Assembly: GCF_000614975.1 (NCBI RefSeq)
Contig: NZ_BALM01000007.1
Coordinates: 96,263 to 160,262, forward strand
From: Shewanella marina JCM 15074
GTDB taxonomy: Bacteria; Pseudomonadota; Gammaproteobacteria; Enterobacterales; Shewanellaceae
DNA length: 64,000 nucleotides
Direction: 5' to 3'
The notes below the pieces were generated by a model. It searched no databases, was not told the origin of the DNA, and saw only the letters and a program-made list of their open reading frames with translations. Position 1 is the first letter of the stretch, and each line of letters opens with the position of its first letter. This document shows positions 49,988-58,597 of this stretch, piece after piece. The translations under genes were made by a program, and so were the position numbers.

Positions 49988-50451
49988 CCACCGAAAGGGG
50001 GAAGGTATGCTATCGTTGGAATTACATCTAATTCAGTAAGGTTAGAATCTGATTTCTTGATAGCAAAATTATTTCCGTTAAGTGTATAAGCTATTTCTAA
50101 ATAAAGATTTCTGTTTTCTGAGCCTTTCCAACCTACTTTTATCTTAAGCTGATATGACCCGTTCGTCTTCTGGTCTTTCCATAAGTATTTCAATGAAGGA
50201 ATGCTAATTGGAGAAAAAGATTCCGAGGGAATACCTAATCCTTTCTTTTCGACATTATACTCTTCAAAAAGTGATTCTTTACCACGATAATTTACCAGTA
50301 GAATCTTAGCATATTCCCACACTGCCAAAGCATGCAGAAGGCTAGTTTTACCAGAGTTGTTAACTCCAGATACTAGAGTTAACCCCTTTTCATTGAGATC
50401 AACATTTATATTTTCGAATTTTTTAAAATTCTTTAATTCTATCAGGTTCAC
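49984..50451 (-). CDS. AAA-ATPase N-terminal half with Walker A (OLD/PARIS-like)
   Basis: 155 residues from a GTG at 50451. It begins LIELKNFKKFENINVDL and contains Walker A GVNNSGKT at 29-36, followed by beta-rich sequence up to TIAYLPPFGG and a stop. In related single-chain proteins YLPPF is followed directly by the segment that here opens the next gene (ESWLSIADRRKLIGKGQAG). One extra base at GGTGG would fuse the two, so this is likely one protein of about 610 residues split by an indel. A natural split with ATGA coupling cannot be excluded. Confidence 0.72.
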   Translation of the reverse strand: MNLIELKNFKKFENINVDLNEKGLTLVSGVNNSGKTSLLHALAVWEYAKILLVNYRGKESLFEEYNVEKKGLGIPSESFSPISIPSLKYLWKDQKTNGSYQLKIKVGWKGSENRNLYLEIAYTLNGNNFAIKKSDSNLTELDVIPTIAYLPPFGG

Positions 50452-50561
50452 GCTGTACTACCTTGTATGAATATATTGGTTAGCCCTAGCTATCTAGACA
50501 CGTTCTAGTTTCTCAAAATACTGCTTTTTGAACTTCATTGGAGACAGTCCGTTATTACTAC

Positions 50562-50641
50562 CATAACGCTCTGTTAAGAGGCTAAATATAGTTGGCTAAA
50601 ATGTTGGGGAAGAAAAAGATAGCAGTGTTTTATCCTTGTTA
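50562..50641 (-). other. attC-like recombination site
   Basis: Minus strand: TAACAAGGATAAAACACTGC at the left end, ATTTTAGCCAACTATATTTA in the second half, and GAGCGTTATGG at the right end. The outer arms TAACAAGG.../...GAGCGTTA pair imperfectly with internal spacers, as in attC. It lies between two minus-strand cassette genes, 20 bases after the stop of the upstream one. Confidence 0.72.
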
Positions 50642-50660
50642 AACAGCTTTTTATGTACAA

Positions 50661-51464
50661 TTAGGCTTCTTGTGTTTCATTTTCAAGGATAGTATTTTCT
50701 TTTATTCCAGCATCCTCAACAATCTTTTCAATTACAGGGGGAGATATGAGCTCGGGAAACAATTTAGCCGTAGAGTCTGCAATTTGAAGAGCACCTGCAA
50801 AGGTAGATACGACAAGTGCGGTGTGAGTCATAAATTTCCAAAATTTACTCATACTCTCGCAGTTATCTTTTCCTTTTACATATTCATTCGAAAGTACAGC
50901 TTTTCCAAATGTAGCTTGAACAATATCAATGACTTCAGCTGATCCTGTTATTTTATATTCCTCAATAGCAATACAAATTTTACGCAATTGTTCCACGAAA
51001 TATTGTTTTAAGAATTCAGGTGTATCAGTTTTGATAATGTCTGAAATCAATTTAGTCGCATCTGCATGAATTCTTTCTAATTCAGGATATGGCAATATTG
51101 GTTGAGGACGATTACTTGACAACATGCCCGAGGTCATGTGCAAATAATCAAGAGTTGTTTCATTAATGTGTGCTATAAAGTTATGCCATGTAGAGTCTAA
51201 ATTGCAATTAGAAAAGCCGACTTCTAAATTTTTAGTCCAAGACATGTAACGAGTTACATCAACATTATCTATTTTTTTTAATTCAGTAGATATATCATCT
51301 ACTAAAGAAAATACCTTTCCAATACGACCAATGAGTACGAAAGTATTGTCCTCATTAACATTAAGAATATTTGACCAAATATCCTTACATTTGGCATGAT
51401 GATTTGCATTTTTTCCTTCAGAGAGAATATTAAGTAATCTCCCTGCCGCATTATTTACATTCAT
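50661..51464 (-). CDS. Hypothetical cassette protein
   Basis: 267 residues, mostly helical, with one hydrophobic segment near the C-terminus (TALVVSTFAGALQIAD) and an acidic tail. No family recognised. AAAGG lies before the ATG, promoter copy D lies 60-95 bases upstream, and the attC-like site follows, so it is a self-contained cassette. It precedes the AAA/TOPRIM gene, but the attC between them argues against a shared operon. Confidence 0.6.
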   Translation of the reverse strand: MNVNNAAGRLLNILSEGKNANHHAKCKDIWSNILNVNEDNTFVLIGRIGKVFSLVDDISTELKKIDNVDVTRYMSWTKNLEVGFSNCNLDSTWHNFIAHINETTLDYLHMTSGMLSSNRPQPILPYPELERIHADATKLISDIIKTDTPEFLKQYFVEQLRKICIAIEEYKITGSAEVIDIVQATFGKAVLSNEYVKGKDNCESMSKFWKFMTHTALVVSTFAGALQIADSTAKLFPELISPPVIEKIVEDAGIKENTILENETQEA

Positions 51465-51521
51465 AATTTACCTTTTTTCAAAATTCTCAGTCAAACACAT
51501 GCTGAAACAATACACTGCCAC

Positions 51522-51560
51522 ATAACAGTATGTTAAGCTTAATTCTGAATAATAACATAT
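51522..51560 (-). promoter_or_regulatory. Shared cassette promoter, copy D
   Basis: Minus strand TTATTATTCAGAATTAAGC then TTAACATACTGTTATG: TTATTA, 17 bases, CATACT. Confidence 0.5.
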
Positions 51561-51683
51561 AGTTAAGTCACAAAATGGCAACGGGTGAACACGTAACCGT
51601 CACAATTTAAATACCTTATTGGTGGTTTTACCTCTACAATTTGCAAACCTGCCGCATTTAACCTAGTATTTGCCTTAGTGATA

Positions 51684-51718
51684 AGAGCCGCTGACGATAC
51701 CGTTGGCGGTTTTTTTAT
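51684..51718 (+). terminator. Plus-strand terminator before the lysis genes
   Basis: GCCGCTGACG / CGTTGGCGGT arms (with wobble pairs) and T7, about 70 bases upstream of the endolysin. This is the usual place of a late terminator read through under Q control. The rest of 51,465-51,790 holds promoter copy D and no gene. Confidence 0.6.
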
Positions 51719-51790
51719 ACCTGTTATTTGCAAAGCCCGATGCTTATTTGAGTGTCGGGTTTTGCTTTTTTAGGGCTAAGCGAGGTGGTG

Positions 51791-52192
51791 ATGTATCGAC
51801 TAGGACAACGTTCACGGCAGCGATTATCAGGAGTGCATCCAGATTTAGTGCGTGTGGTGGAACGAGCGATTGCGATTACTCAGGTTGATTTTACTGTGCT
51901 TGAAGGTGTGCGCAGCGTTAAACGCCAATCAGCCTTATTAACACAAGGGGCAACGACAACAATGAGAAGTCGCCACTTAACCGGTCATGCCGTGGACTTA
52001 GGGGCATGGATAGAGGGCGAATTGCGTTGGGACTGGCCGCTTTACTACAAAATTGCCAAAGCGATGAAACAAGCCGCTAATGAATTAAGCATTCCGATGA
52101 CTTGGGGCGGTGACTGGAAGAAGTTTAAAGATGGCCCTCATTTTCAATTAGCGTGGGGAAGATACCCCGCGAAGCAAGAGGAGGCTGTCTAA
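51791..52192 (+). CDS. Phage endolysin, M15-family L,D/D-Ala peptidase
   Basis: 133 residues from the ATG at 51791 behind GAGGTGG; an upstream frame extension lacks a site. Zinc ligands are seen in RSRHLTGHAVDLG and DGPHFQL, as in peptidase M15 endolysins. It cleaves peptide bonds in murein during lysis. No signal peptide, so it depends on the holin downstream. The stop overlaps the next start (TAATG). Confidence 0.9.
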   Translation: MYRLGQRSRQRLSGVHPDLVRVVERAIAITQVDFTVLEGVRSVKRQSALLTQGATTTMRSRHLTGHAVDLGAWIEGELRWDWPLYYKIAKAMKQAANELSIPMTWGGDWKKFKDGPHFQLAWGRYPAKQEEAV

Positions 52193-52596
52193 TGTCTGTT
52201 TGGAATTTCTTAACCGGTTTAGTGAAGCCTGTGACTGATTTAGTGGATGAACTGCATACCAGTGATGAAGAACGGTTAACCATTAAAGCCAAGCTGTTTG
52301 AAATGCAAAGCCAGTTGTCATTGAAAATTATGGAGTATGAAGCTCGATTGCTGGAAGCCAAAACGAAAGTGATTACTGCTGAAGCGCAAGGGCAAAGCTG
52401 GCTTCAGCGTACTTGGCGACCTATCACCATGCTCACGTTTCTTGGGTTAGTGGTGGCCGATACCTTTGGTTTGACTGAATTTAGATTAGCTGAAGAAGCG
52501 TGGACCTTACTGCAAATTGGCCTAGGGGGTTATGTGGTAGGACGCAGCGCAGAGAAGATTATCCCGAAAGTCACTGAAGTGATGAGTAAGGATTAA
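52192..52596 (+). CDS. Holin-like protein (3TM family)
   Basis: 134 residues from the ATG at 52192. A soluble helical N-terminal part is followed by two or three membrane helices (PITMLTFLGLVVADTFGL and LLQIGLGGYVVGRSAEKII), the pattern of the 3TM/gene-transfer-release holins. Translationally coupled to the endolysin. Confidence 0.78.
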   Translation: MSVWNFLTGLVKPVTDLVDELHTSDEERLTIKAKLFEMQSQLSLKIMEYEARLLEAKTKVITAEAQGQSWLQRTWRPITMLTFLGLVVADTFGLTEFRLAEEAWTLLQIGLGGYVVGRSAEKIIPKVTEVMSKD

Positions 52597-52608
52597 TGGA
52601 GCGGTTAT

Positions 52609-52791
52609 ATGGATAAATCTGTTGTCACCACCAATTACATTGCCTCATTGATGACAATGCTTGCGGGCTTATCCATTCATGAATTTGTGGCGTTGGGTGG
52701 CTTTTTAATTGGTCTAGCGACCTTTGGCGTTAATCTCTGGTACAAGCGTGAGATGGTAAAAATCCAGCGTAAGCGGAGTGATGATGAGTAG
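52609..52791 (+). CDS. Small holin
   Basis: 60 residues with two membrane helices (YIASLMTMLAGLSI and ALGGFLIGLATFGVNLWY) and a short basic C-terminus, fitting a class II holin as in phage 21 or HP1. It ends three bases before the small terminase gene. Confidence 0.8.
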   Translation: MDKSVVTTNYIASLMTMLAGLSIHEFVALGGFLIGLATFGVNLWYKREMVKIQRKRSDDE

Positions 52792-52794
52792 TGT

Positions 52795-53471
52795 ATGTCT
52801 AAACAATGGGACACATTACAAACACAATTTCTTATTGAGCATAAAAAGACCGGTATTTCTGCGAAAGCGTGGTGTCTGGCACAAGGACTAAATTACGTCA
52901 CTGCGCGGCGCTATATCAAAGTCAATCGGGCGGCTAATCCGTTAAAGCGAAAAGCCTGTTCTACGCCTGATGTGAAGAAAATCCTTGAGGTCAATAAACG
53001 CAAAAGTGCTCAGATTGGTAATCAACATGGCATCGTACATGGCGGTTATTCTAAGTATTTTAAAGACCCCGAATTAGGGGGATGATTGAAGCCACCACAC
53101 TTGAAGATGAGTTGATGCTGTGCCGCTCTCGTATTCATGTGGTGATTAAGGCGATTGAATCCATTCAAACTGAGCTGAATAAACAGCCGAGTGTTGAAGT
53201 GGCGGCCAGTTTATATGAGTCCTTATTCAAAGCGGATAAAGCATTAGATGCCAATATCGGCCGAGTTGAATCCATCACTAAAACCTTGTCGAGCATTCAA
53301 ATCGATCAGGTTAACTACAATAAAATCCTTGCTGATACGGATAAATCAAAGGAGCAAGCACAGCTATATAACTTGAAAGTTGCCGAAATCCGCCAAGCAC
53401 AAGGCAGTGGTAGCAAGTTAGACAGTTACATTGATGAGCTAACGAATAACCAAGATAAAGTGGTTAAGTGA
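52795..53471 (+). pseudogene. Small terminase subunit, one-base frameshift
   Basis: The first 96 codons hold the DNA-binding HTH (EHKKTGISAKAWCLAQGLNY, VTARRYIK) and end YFKDPELGG. The second part begins MIEATTLEDELMLCRSRIHV and continues through ALDANIGRVESITKTLS to NQDKVVK. In related phages these are one protein of about 220 residues with LEDELLLCRAR in the middle. One more G in the GGGGG run at 53076-53080 would fuse them. The two parts overlap by four bases (ATGA), which could be mistaken for two genes. Confidence 0.75.
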
Positions 53472-54064
53472 TGAAGCCAGCAACGGCGCTTTACGATACC
53501 TCGACGTGGTTAACGCCTGATGAACGGATGGCGCTGAGGGATGATGAAGCAGAGTTATTAAAGCGTTGTGCGCCTTATCTTGATTGTTGGTGGTGGCGGT
53601 TAAATAATCTTTACATCATTGCCGATGAATACGGCCAAGAGGTGATGTTTCGCTGTCGTCCTGCACAGGTGATGCTGTTTTGCATGCTGTGGTTTCTCAA
53701 TATCATTTTGAAAGCAAGGCAGCTAGGCTTCAGTACCGCGATTCAAATCTTCATCTTAGACCACGCGATTTTTAACGATAACCGTAAGTGCGGCGTGATT
53801 GCACAAGCGTTTATGGCTTCCTATAATGGACACATTCCATTGGATATACGGATAGCGGCAACGCAAGAGGAATTATATGGACCCGAAAACACCGCCGAGC
53901 GCATCGGACGCATCAAAGGTGCATATCACCCCGAAAGAGGATTATTTACCCTTGCCGCCAGTCATCTGTCAGGTCGGGCTGACGCGAGAGAAACCTTACG
54001 GCATGAAATACTGGGCACTATGGCTTGGCAACGTTTACAGCAAAAGATAAACAAGCGCTCTTAG
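53468..54064 (+). pseudogene. Large terminase N-terminus fused to start of polyvalent protein
   Basis: The first ~110 residues are a large terminase start: WLTPDERMALRDD, YIIADEYGQEVMFRCRPAQV and LKARQLGFSTAIQIFILDH (Walker A region). After GVIAQ (about 53805) the sequence switches to another protein, FMASYNGHIPLDIRIAATQE and ADARETLRHEILG, which is the start of a phage zincin peptidase. The ATPase motor and nuclease, and the portal, capsid and tail genes that should follow, are missing. The frame then breaks at CTGGGCACTATGG; one extra C would read HEILGHYGLATFT and join the next entry. Confidence 0.72.
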
Positions 54065-57000
54065 ATAAAATCATTCACGCTAAAGATGATCCGAAACTCA
54101 AACATGAGTGGGATAAGATTACGCATGATAGTCACTATCGAACCCTCTCCCCAAATGAGCAAGCAGAAGAAGTGTTTGCTCATGTCATCGAGCAACATCG
54201 TCATGGTTTTCAGCGTTTATATGATGCCATTATTAGTTGGCTGAAACAGGCACTGCGTAAAATTGGATTAGTGAAACAGCCTATTTCTGTGAGTGAGCTG
54301 CATCGATTAGCTCAGACTATTGCAACACAAATCAGAAATGGTCAACGTACTCGAGCAAAAAGTCATGATGATCAACAGACCAAATTTAGACGCAGTGATT
54401 TAACACGTATTCAGCTCGATGACGAAACCAAGCAAGAAAAGGCAATTAGGAAGATCCAAGATAAATTTACGCGCCTAAAACTACTGCAACGCCAATTACA
54501 TATCACTGACGATAATAATGCTTATCTTGCAGAGGAAGCCTTTCACGGTAAGGTGGGTGAGGCAATGCATCAACTTGAGATTAAACATATTGATCCCATT
54601 ACCGAGTTGATGGCTAAACATTCACTGACTCAAAATGAAGTGGACTTATACCTTATCGCTAAACATGCCAAAGAGCGTAATGCTTATATCGATACCATTA
54701 ATCCTGAACTGAAAGGCAAGGGCTCGGGCATGAGTGATGATGCTGCCCAAGCGATTTTAGATAAAGCCGTGTATGAAAATAAGCGCATAGGCTTAGAAGC
54801 GGTGGCTAACCAAACGTATGCCATGCTCAAACAAAGCCGAGACATGATGGTTAAGTATGGCTTAACTCCTCAAGATGCGATTGATACATGGCAGTCACAG
54901 TATCAATTTTATGTGCCTTTAAAAGGGTATGCGGCTCAAGATGGCCGTCATAATGAGGATGGTAAAAAGTTTGGTACCGGCAAAGGATTTAATATCAAAG
55001 GCCGAGAAACCCTTAAAGCGATGGGAAGACGTTCTTTAGCTGAATCACCACTGCTGCATAGTATTGCTGATACTACTCAAGCGATTATTCGTGCCTATAA
55101 GAATCAAGTGGGTAATACCTTCTTGCAAATGGTGAAGGACAATCCAGATCCACAATTTTGGCAAATTTTTACTGCAGATAACCCAGACTATCGCCGTGGT
55201 GAAGTGAAAAAGGAAGATAAGACGGTCATTGATAAGGTAAAAATGACGGGTTATGAAATGGCTAGGGACAGTCAGACCTATTTCACGACTAAGGTTGATG
55301 GTGTTGAGCATTACATTAAAGTACATGATCCATTGTTACTTAAAGCACTGGGGAATTTAGGTGTTGAGCAGTCCAATATACTCACAAGAACACTGGGACG
55401 TATTACACGGACCTTATCGGCGTTAGTGACGACGTGGAGTCCACCGTTTATGGTGACCAACTTTACCCGAGATATTCAGACGGCCATTTATAACATATTG
55501 GCTGAAACTGAGGTGTTAGACGGCAAAGCGAGAGGTACCAATAAACTGGCAAGTAAGATGGTGAAATCGATACCCTCTGCCATGAAAGCATTAAAGAAAG
55601 GTATTCGCAGTGATAAATATGAAGGGGAATGGGGCAGTTATTTACAAGAGTTTTTAGCATCTGGCGCTAAAACGGGTTGGGTTCATCAAAAAGACATCGA
55701 TATGCTCGCTAAGGATTTGAAATCATCGTTAGCTCGAGCTGGTGACTCAACACTGGGTACTGCCCGAAAACGTTTTAAACAGATAGCTGACTTTGTGCGT
55801 GACTATAATGATGTGGTCGAAAATGCGGCTAGATTTAGCGTGTATTATCATGCAAGAAAGCAGGGCGTCAGTGTTAAACGTGCGAGCAGTCTAGCGAAGA
55901 ATCTGACGATTAACTTTAATCGTAAAGGAGAGTTGGGCAATAACCTCAATGCGATTTATATGTTCGCTAATGCCAGTATTCAGGGCAATGCCAATATGCT
56001 CAGAGCCATTGCTACGCCTAAAGATAGAACCAAATCGATGTGGAACCCACAGTTTTATAATCTGGCACAAAAGCTCGCATTAGGCACGATAGCTTCAACT
56101 GTGTTGGCTGCTCATTTAATGCGGCAGATTGGTGGCGACGATGATGACGGTCAGCCCTTTTATGACAAAATCCCTGATTTTATTAAAGCCAATAACTTTG
56201 TGATAATGACGGGAGGCCGTGACTACATTACGATCCCAATGCCTTACGGTTATAACTTGTTTGCCAACATCGGCCATGCCATTGATGGTGCCATACAAGG
56301 GAAATCTCTGGGGGAATTAGCCAGTAACTTAACCCTAGCGATTGCCGGTACCTTTTCGCCATTGGGTATACAAGAAAGTGATGACGCCCTGAATGGCTTT
56401 ATCAAAACCATTTCACCGACAGTCACTAAACCGCTAGTAGAATTGGCCTTTAATGAGAATTTTTATGGTGGTGATATTTATCCTGAACATCGAGGCTATG
56501 GCCCACAACAAGCTGATGCGCACTTAGGCACGACAAGGACGTGGGAATGGGCAAAGGATTTATCTATTTGGCTTAATGAGCAAACAGATGGGACTCGATT
56601 CCATTCTGGTGCCATCGATATTACGCCGCAAACCTTTGAACATACGTTGAAGTTTATGGGTGGTGGTTTACTGCAGTTCAGTTTACGTTGGCAAGATATT
56701 GCGTCTAAGACTCTCAATGAACAAGCAATCGATAAGCAAGATGTGCCGTTTGTACGGCGTTTTTACAAGCAGTTGAATCCTAGAGCTGCCATTGCTGAGT
56801 TCTACCAAGCGAAAGCCAAACTCGACAAATACAAAGCCGATTTAAAATGGTTAACCGGTAAAGAACGCCAAGCATATCTAAGTCAATACAAAGCGCAGTT
56901 ATCTCTGCAGTCGTATGCCAACTCAATTGCTAAAAGGCTTAAAGCATTAAATGCGAAGAAGCGTAGAATAGAAGCAAGTAACCTCAGCCCTCAACAGAAG

Positions 57001-57093
57001 CAAAAGCAGCTTCAGCAAATTGAAGATGCCAAGGTCGAGTTGAGCTTGAGGTTTTCGAGAAAGCAAAATTCCCACCATAATACCCACCAATAG
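54025..57093 (+). CDS. C-terminal part of giant phage polyvalent protein (zincin and LPD38-like)
   Basis: About 1020 residues. Its apparent start (TTG at 54025) is not real: the frame continues from the preceding entry, where HEILGH supplies an HExxH zincin motif. A helical region is followed by a conserved segment (TTWSPPFMVTNFTRDIQTAIYN, AARFSVYYHARKQGVSVKRA) resembling the LPD38 domain of polyvalent proteins, then a C-terminal coiled region (KQKQLQQIEDAKVEL). In podovirus- and lambdoid-type phages such proteins are packaged and injected with DNA. Its last ~35 codons recur at 58,600 and 62,040. Confidence 0.7.
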   Translation: MATFTAKDKQALLDKIIHAKDDPKLKHEWDKITHDSHYRTLSPNEQAEEVFAHVIEQHRHGFQRLYDAIISWLKQALRKIGLVKQPISVSELHRLAQTIATQIRNGQRTRAKSHDDQQTKFRRSDLTRIQLDDETKQEKAIRKIQDKFTRLKLLQRQLHITDDNNAYLAEEAFHGKVGEAMHQLEIKHIDPITELMAKHSLTQNEVDLYLIAKHAKERNAYIDTINPELKGKGSGMSDDAAQAILDKAVYENKRIGLEAVANQTYAMLKQSRDMMVKYGLTPQDAIDTWQSQYQFYVPLKGYAAQDGRHNEDGKKFGTGKGFNIKGRETLKAMGRRSLAESPLLHSIADTTQAIIRAYKNQVGNTFLQMVKDNPDPQFWQIFTADNPDYRRGEVKKEDKTVIDKVKMTGYEMARDSQTYFTTKVDGVEHYIKVHDPLLLKALGNLGVEQSNILTRTLGRITRTLSALVTTWSPPFMVTNFTRDIQTAIYNILAETEVLDGKARGTNKLASKMVKSIPSAMKALKKGIRSDKYEGEWGSYLQEFLASGAKTGWVHQKDIDMLAKDLKSSLARAGDSTLGTARKRFKQIADFVRDYNDVVENAARFSVYYHARKQGVSVKRASSLAKNLTINFNRKGELGNNLNAIYMFANASIQGNANMLRAIATPKDRTKSMWNPQFYNLAQKLALGTIASTVLAAHLMRQIGGDDDDGQPFYDKIPDFIKANNFVIMTGGRDYITIPMPYGYNLFANIGHAIDGAIQGKSLGELASNLTLAIAGTFSPLGIQESDDALNGFIKTISPTVTKPLVELAFNENFYGGDIYPEHRGYGPQQADAHLGTTRTWEWAKDLSIWLNEQTDGTRFHSGAIDITPQTFEHTLKFMGGGLLQFSLRWQDIASKTLNEQAIDKQDVPFVRRFYKQLNPRAAIAEFYQAKAKLDKYKADLKWLTGKERQAYLSQYKAQLSLQSYANSIAKRLKALNAKKRRIEASNLSPQQKQKQLQQIEDAKVELSLRFSRKQNSHHNTHQ

Positions 57094-57454
57094 CCCCTAT
57101 TTATGGGGTGATATTCTCAATCCTGCCAGTTATTTCCTACAAGAGTATTAGAGATTATCCGTGTTATCTAAATGTTAAAGTTAGTACCATTATTAGATTG
57201 ATTTAATATGCCAGTCTTCTATTTTGATGATGTAGCGACTAAGTGGTTATTTAAAAGTATTTATATCTAGTCGTTAAATTGCACCACATCACAAATATGT
57301 GAATTCTGACTTTTACTATCAGAGGATGTTAGTGGAATGGTATTGAAATTTTCAATAAGGCATTGAAAAGAAGGTTTTTATTGTGGATATTTTTAGTGTG
57401 AAATTAACTTAGCTGTCTGTTCATATTCAGAATTCATCCTAATATGCCGTTATG
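56985..57454 (+). repeat. Repeat R1: 3' end of polyvalent gene, downstream region and promoter E
   Basis: From CTCAACAGAAGCAAAAGC inside the gene to the promoter-like GAATTCATCCTAATATGCC (57429-57447) the sequence is repeated almost base for base at 58590-59060 and, for the first ~130 bases, at 62030-62162. TTCATA, 17 bases, TATGCC stand 40-70 bases before the next gene. Apart from this the 400-base gap has no gene. Confidence 0.85.
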
Positions 57455-57493
57455 TGTCAGCCGAATCTAACCGTCTAAATGGGGAGTTTAAAT

Positions 57494-58039
57494 ATGAGTA
57501 AATTAGTGCTCTTTGCAGCAGTCACCATCTTTCTAAATGGCTGCGCGAGTGTTGCAGACAGTCAATTATCTGAGCAGACAGGATCAATAGTAGTCCCGCC
57601 GAAGGCAAGAGTTTGTCTAGTCACTCCAGCCGATGGTTCCTTTGAGGGGAAGAGCTATAGAGATAGTGGAATGCGTGTTGGGCAGAAAATCGAAAAAGCT
57701 ATCGCAGAAGAAAGCTATCTAGTCGATGTGCTACCTCGAAATGACGACTTTGTATCGGATTGCAGGATCAGAAACGCCAAATATATGGTTGATCCAGAAA
57801 TTCTACTATACGAAAACAGAGCAAGCGGTTGGACAGGAATGCCTGATCAAATTAAGGTAAAAGTTTCTCTACAGAGCCTGGATCACCCCGGTGAAGTAAG
57901 TAGCTTTGTTTACTCCGCCGATTCAAATATGGCTGCGAGCTTTTTTTTTGAATGGGGAAATGCTGCACCTTATGAATTATTGGACTCCAAGTTTAAGGAG
58001 ACCGTTCAAGATCTTTTAGCCGGAAAAATAAGTGGCTAG
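57494..58039 (+). CDS. Cassette lipoprotein (DUF4823-like)
   Basis: 181 residues from the ATG at 57494 behind GGGGAG. Lipoprotein signal VTIFLNGCAS (C18), then an alpha/beta domain (RVCLVTPADGSFEGKSYRDSG, VDVLPRND, ARYMVDPEIL-like). The style fits the DUF4823 lipoproteins; function unknown. The attC-like site starts 22 bases after the stop. Confidence 0.65.
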   Translation: MSKLVLFAAVTIFLNGCASVADSQLSEQTGSIVVPPKARVCLVTPADGSFEGKSYRDSGMRVGQKIEKAIAEESYLVDVLPRNDDFVSDCRIRNAKYMVDPEILLYENRASGWTGMPDQIKVKVSLQSLDHPGEVSSFVYSADSNMAASFFFEWGNAAPYELLDSKFKETVQDLLAGKISG

Positions 58040-58060
58040 GCGTTTTAGTGTTAAGACACA

Positions 58061-58120
58061 TAACCAGCGCAAGCAGTTAACTCACTTCGTTCGCTGCGGC
58101 CACTGTTGCGGGCGTTATAA
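58061..58120 (+). other. attC-like recombination site
   Basis: 60 bases from TAACCAGCGCAAGCAGT to ACTGTTGCGGGCGTTATAA. The ends pair as TAAC-GCGCAA-CAGT with one extrahelical G and have the central loop ACTTCGTTC. This is the typical architecture of a short attC. Confidence 0.8.
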
Positions 58121-58129
58121 GGCTTGATT

Positions 58130-58513
58130 ATGTGGAAGCACATCATCGCATCTAGCATTCAATCGGCTTTTGTAGGTGCATTACTTTTAATAATTGTTAG
58201 CTTGCCATCGTATGGTGGTGCGGCAACTATTTTTGGCCTTATTGCGTTCCCAGTAGCGTTTGTGATTTGCTTAGTATTGGCATATCCATTAATTCGCTTG
58301 TGGCAGTTTTATTCTTGGTCAAACTGGCTAAGCTTTGTCATTTATTTAATAGCTGGCTTTGTTTTAGGTTTTTTTACACCTGTAGCTATTTTTGGTTCTT
58401 CAGGCACAGATTTCAGCTTTGAGTCAGTAGCCTTTTTAAGTATTTATGGTGGATTAGGTCTTGTTTGTTCTATCTCTGCATGGAACTATGTGCGTAAAAA
58501 TGTAGCCTTATAA
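58130..58513 (+). CDS. Four-helix membrane protein in a cassette
   Basis: 127 residues from the ATG at 58130; four hydrophobic helices spread over the whole length (SAFVGALLLIIVSLP, FGLIAFPVAFVICLVLAYP, WLSFVIYLIAGFVLGFF, VAFLSIYGGLGLVCSI). The TAA stop is the TAA of the next attC-like TAAC end, a hallmark of cassette genes. Function unknown. Confidence 0.62.
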   Translation: MWKHIIASSIQSAFVGALLLIIVSLPSYGGAATIFGLIAFPVAFVICLVLAYPLIRLWQFYSWSNWLSFVIYLIAGFVLGFFTPVAIFGSSGTDFSFESVAFLSIYGGLGLVCSISAWNYVRKNVAL

Positions 58514-58597
58514 CGAATAAGGATAGGCCGCGCGTAGCCGCGTCCTTATCCCGAGTGTTGAACAAGCCCGTATCACTCATAATTGCGGCGTTAATCT
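58511..58597 (+). other. attC-like site with internal hairpin
   Basis: TAACGAAT at 58511, hairpin AAGGATA.../...CTTATCC, GTGTTGAACAAGCCC, and GGCGTTAATC at the right end. The same repeat occurs at 43311 and 48556 on the other strand. Overall pairing of the two ends is weaker than in the other sites. Confidence 0.55.

Noticed and set aside
48617..51464. Gabija or a clear PARIS two-gene system
   Set aside because: No UvrD-like helicase (GajB) is present, and an attC-like site separates the AAA/TOPRIM gene from the upstream hypothetical gene, so no operon-based system call is justified.
52795..53471. Two separate terminase-region genes coupled by ATGA
   Set aside because: The two parts match consecutive halves of one small-terminase-type protein, and one extra G in the G5 run joins them.
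54025..54064. Start of the 1022-residue protein at the TTG at 54025
   Set aside because: Conserved zincin sequence (HEILGH) is restored by joining to the preceding frame, so this start results from the frameshift.
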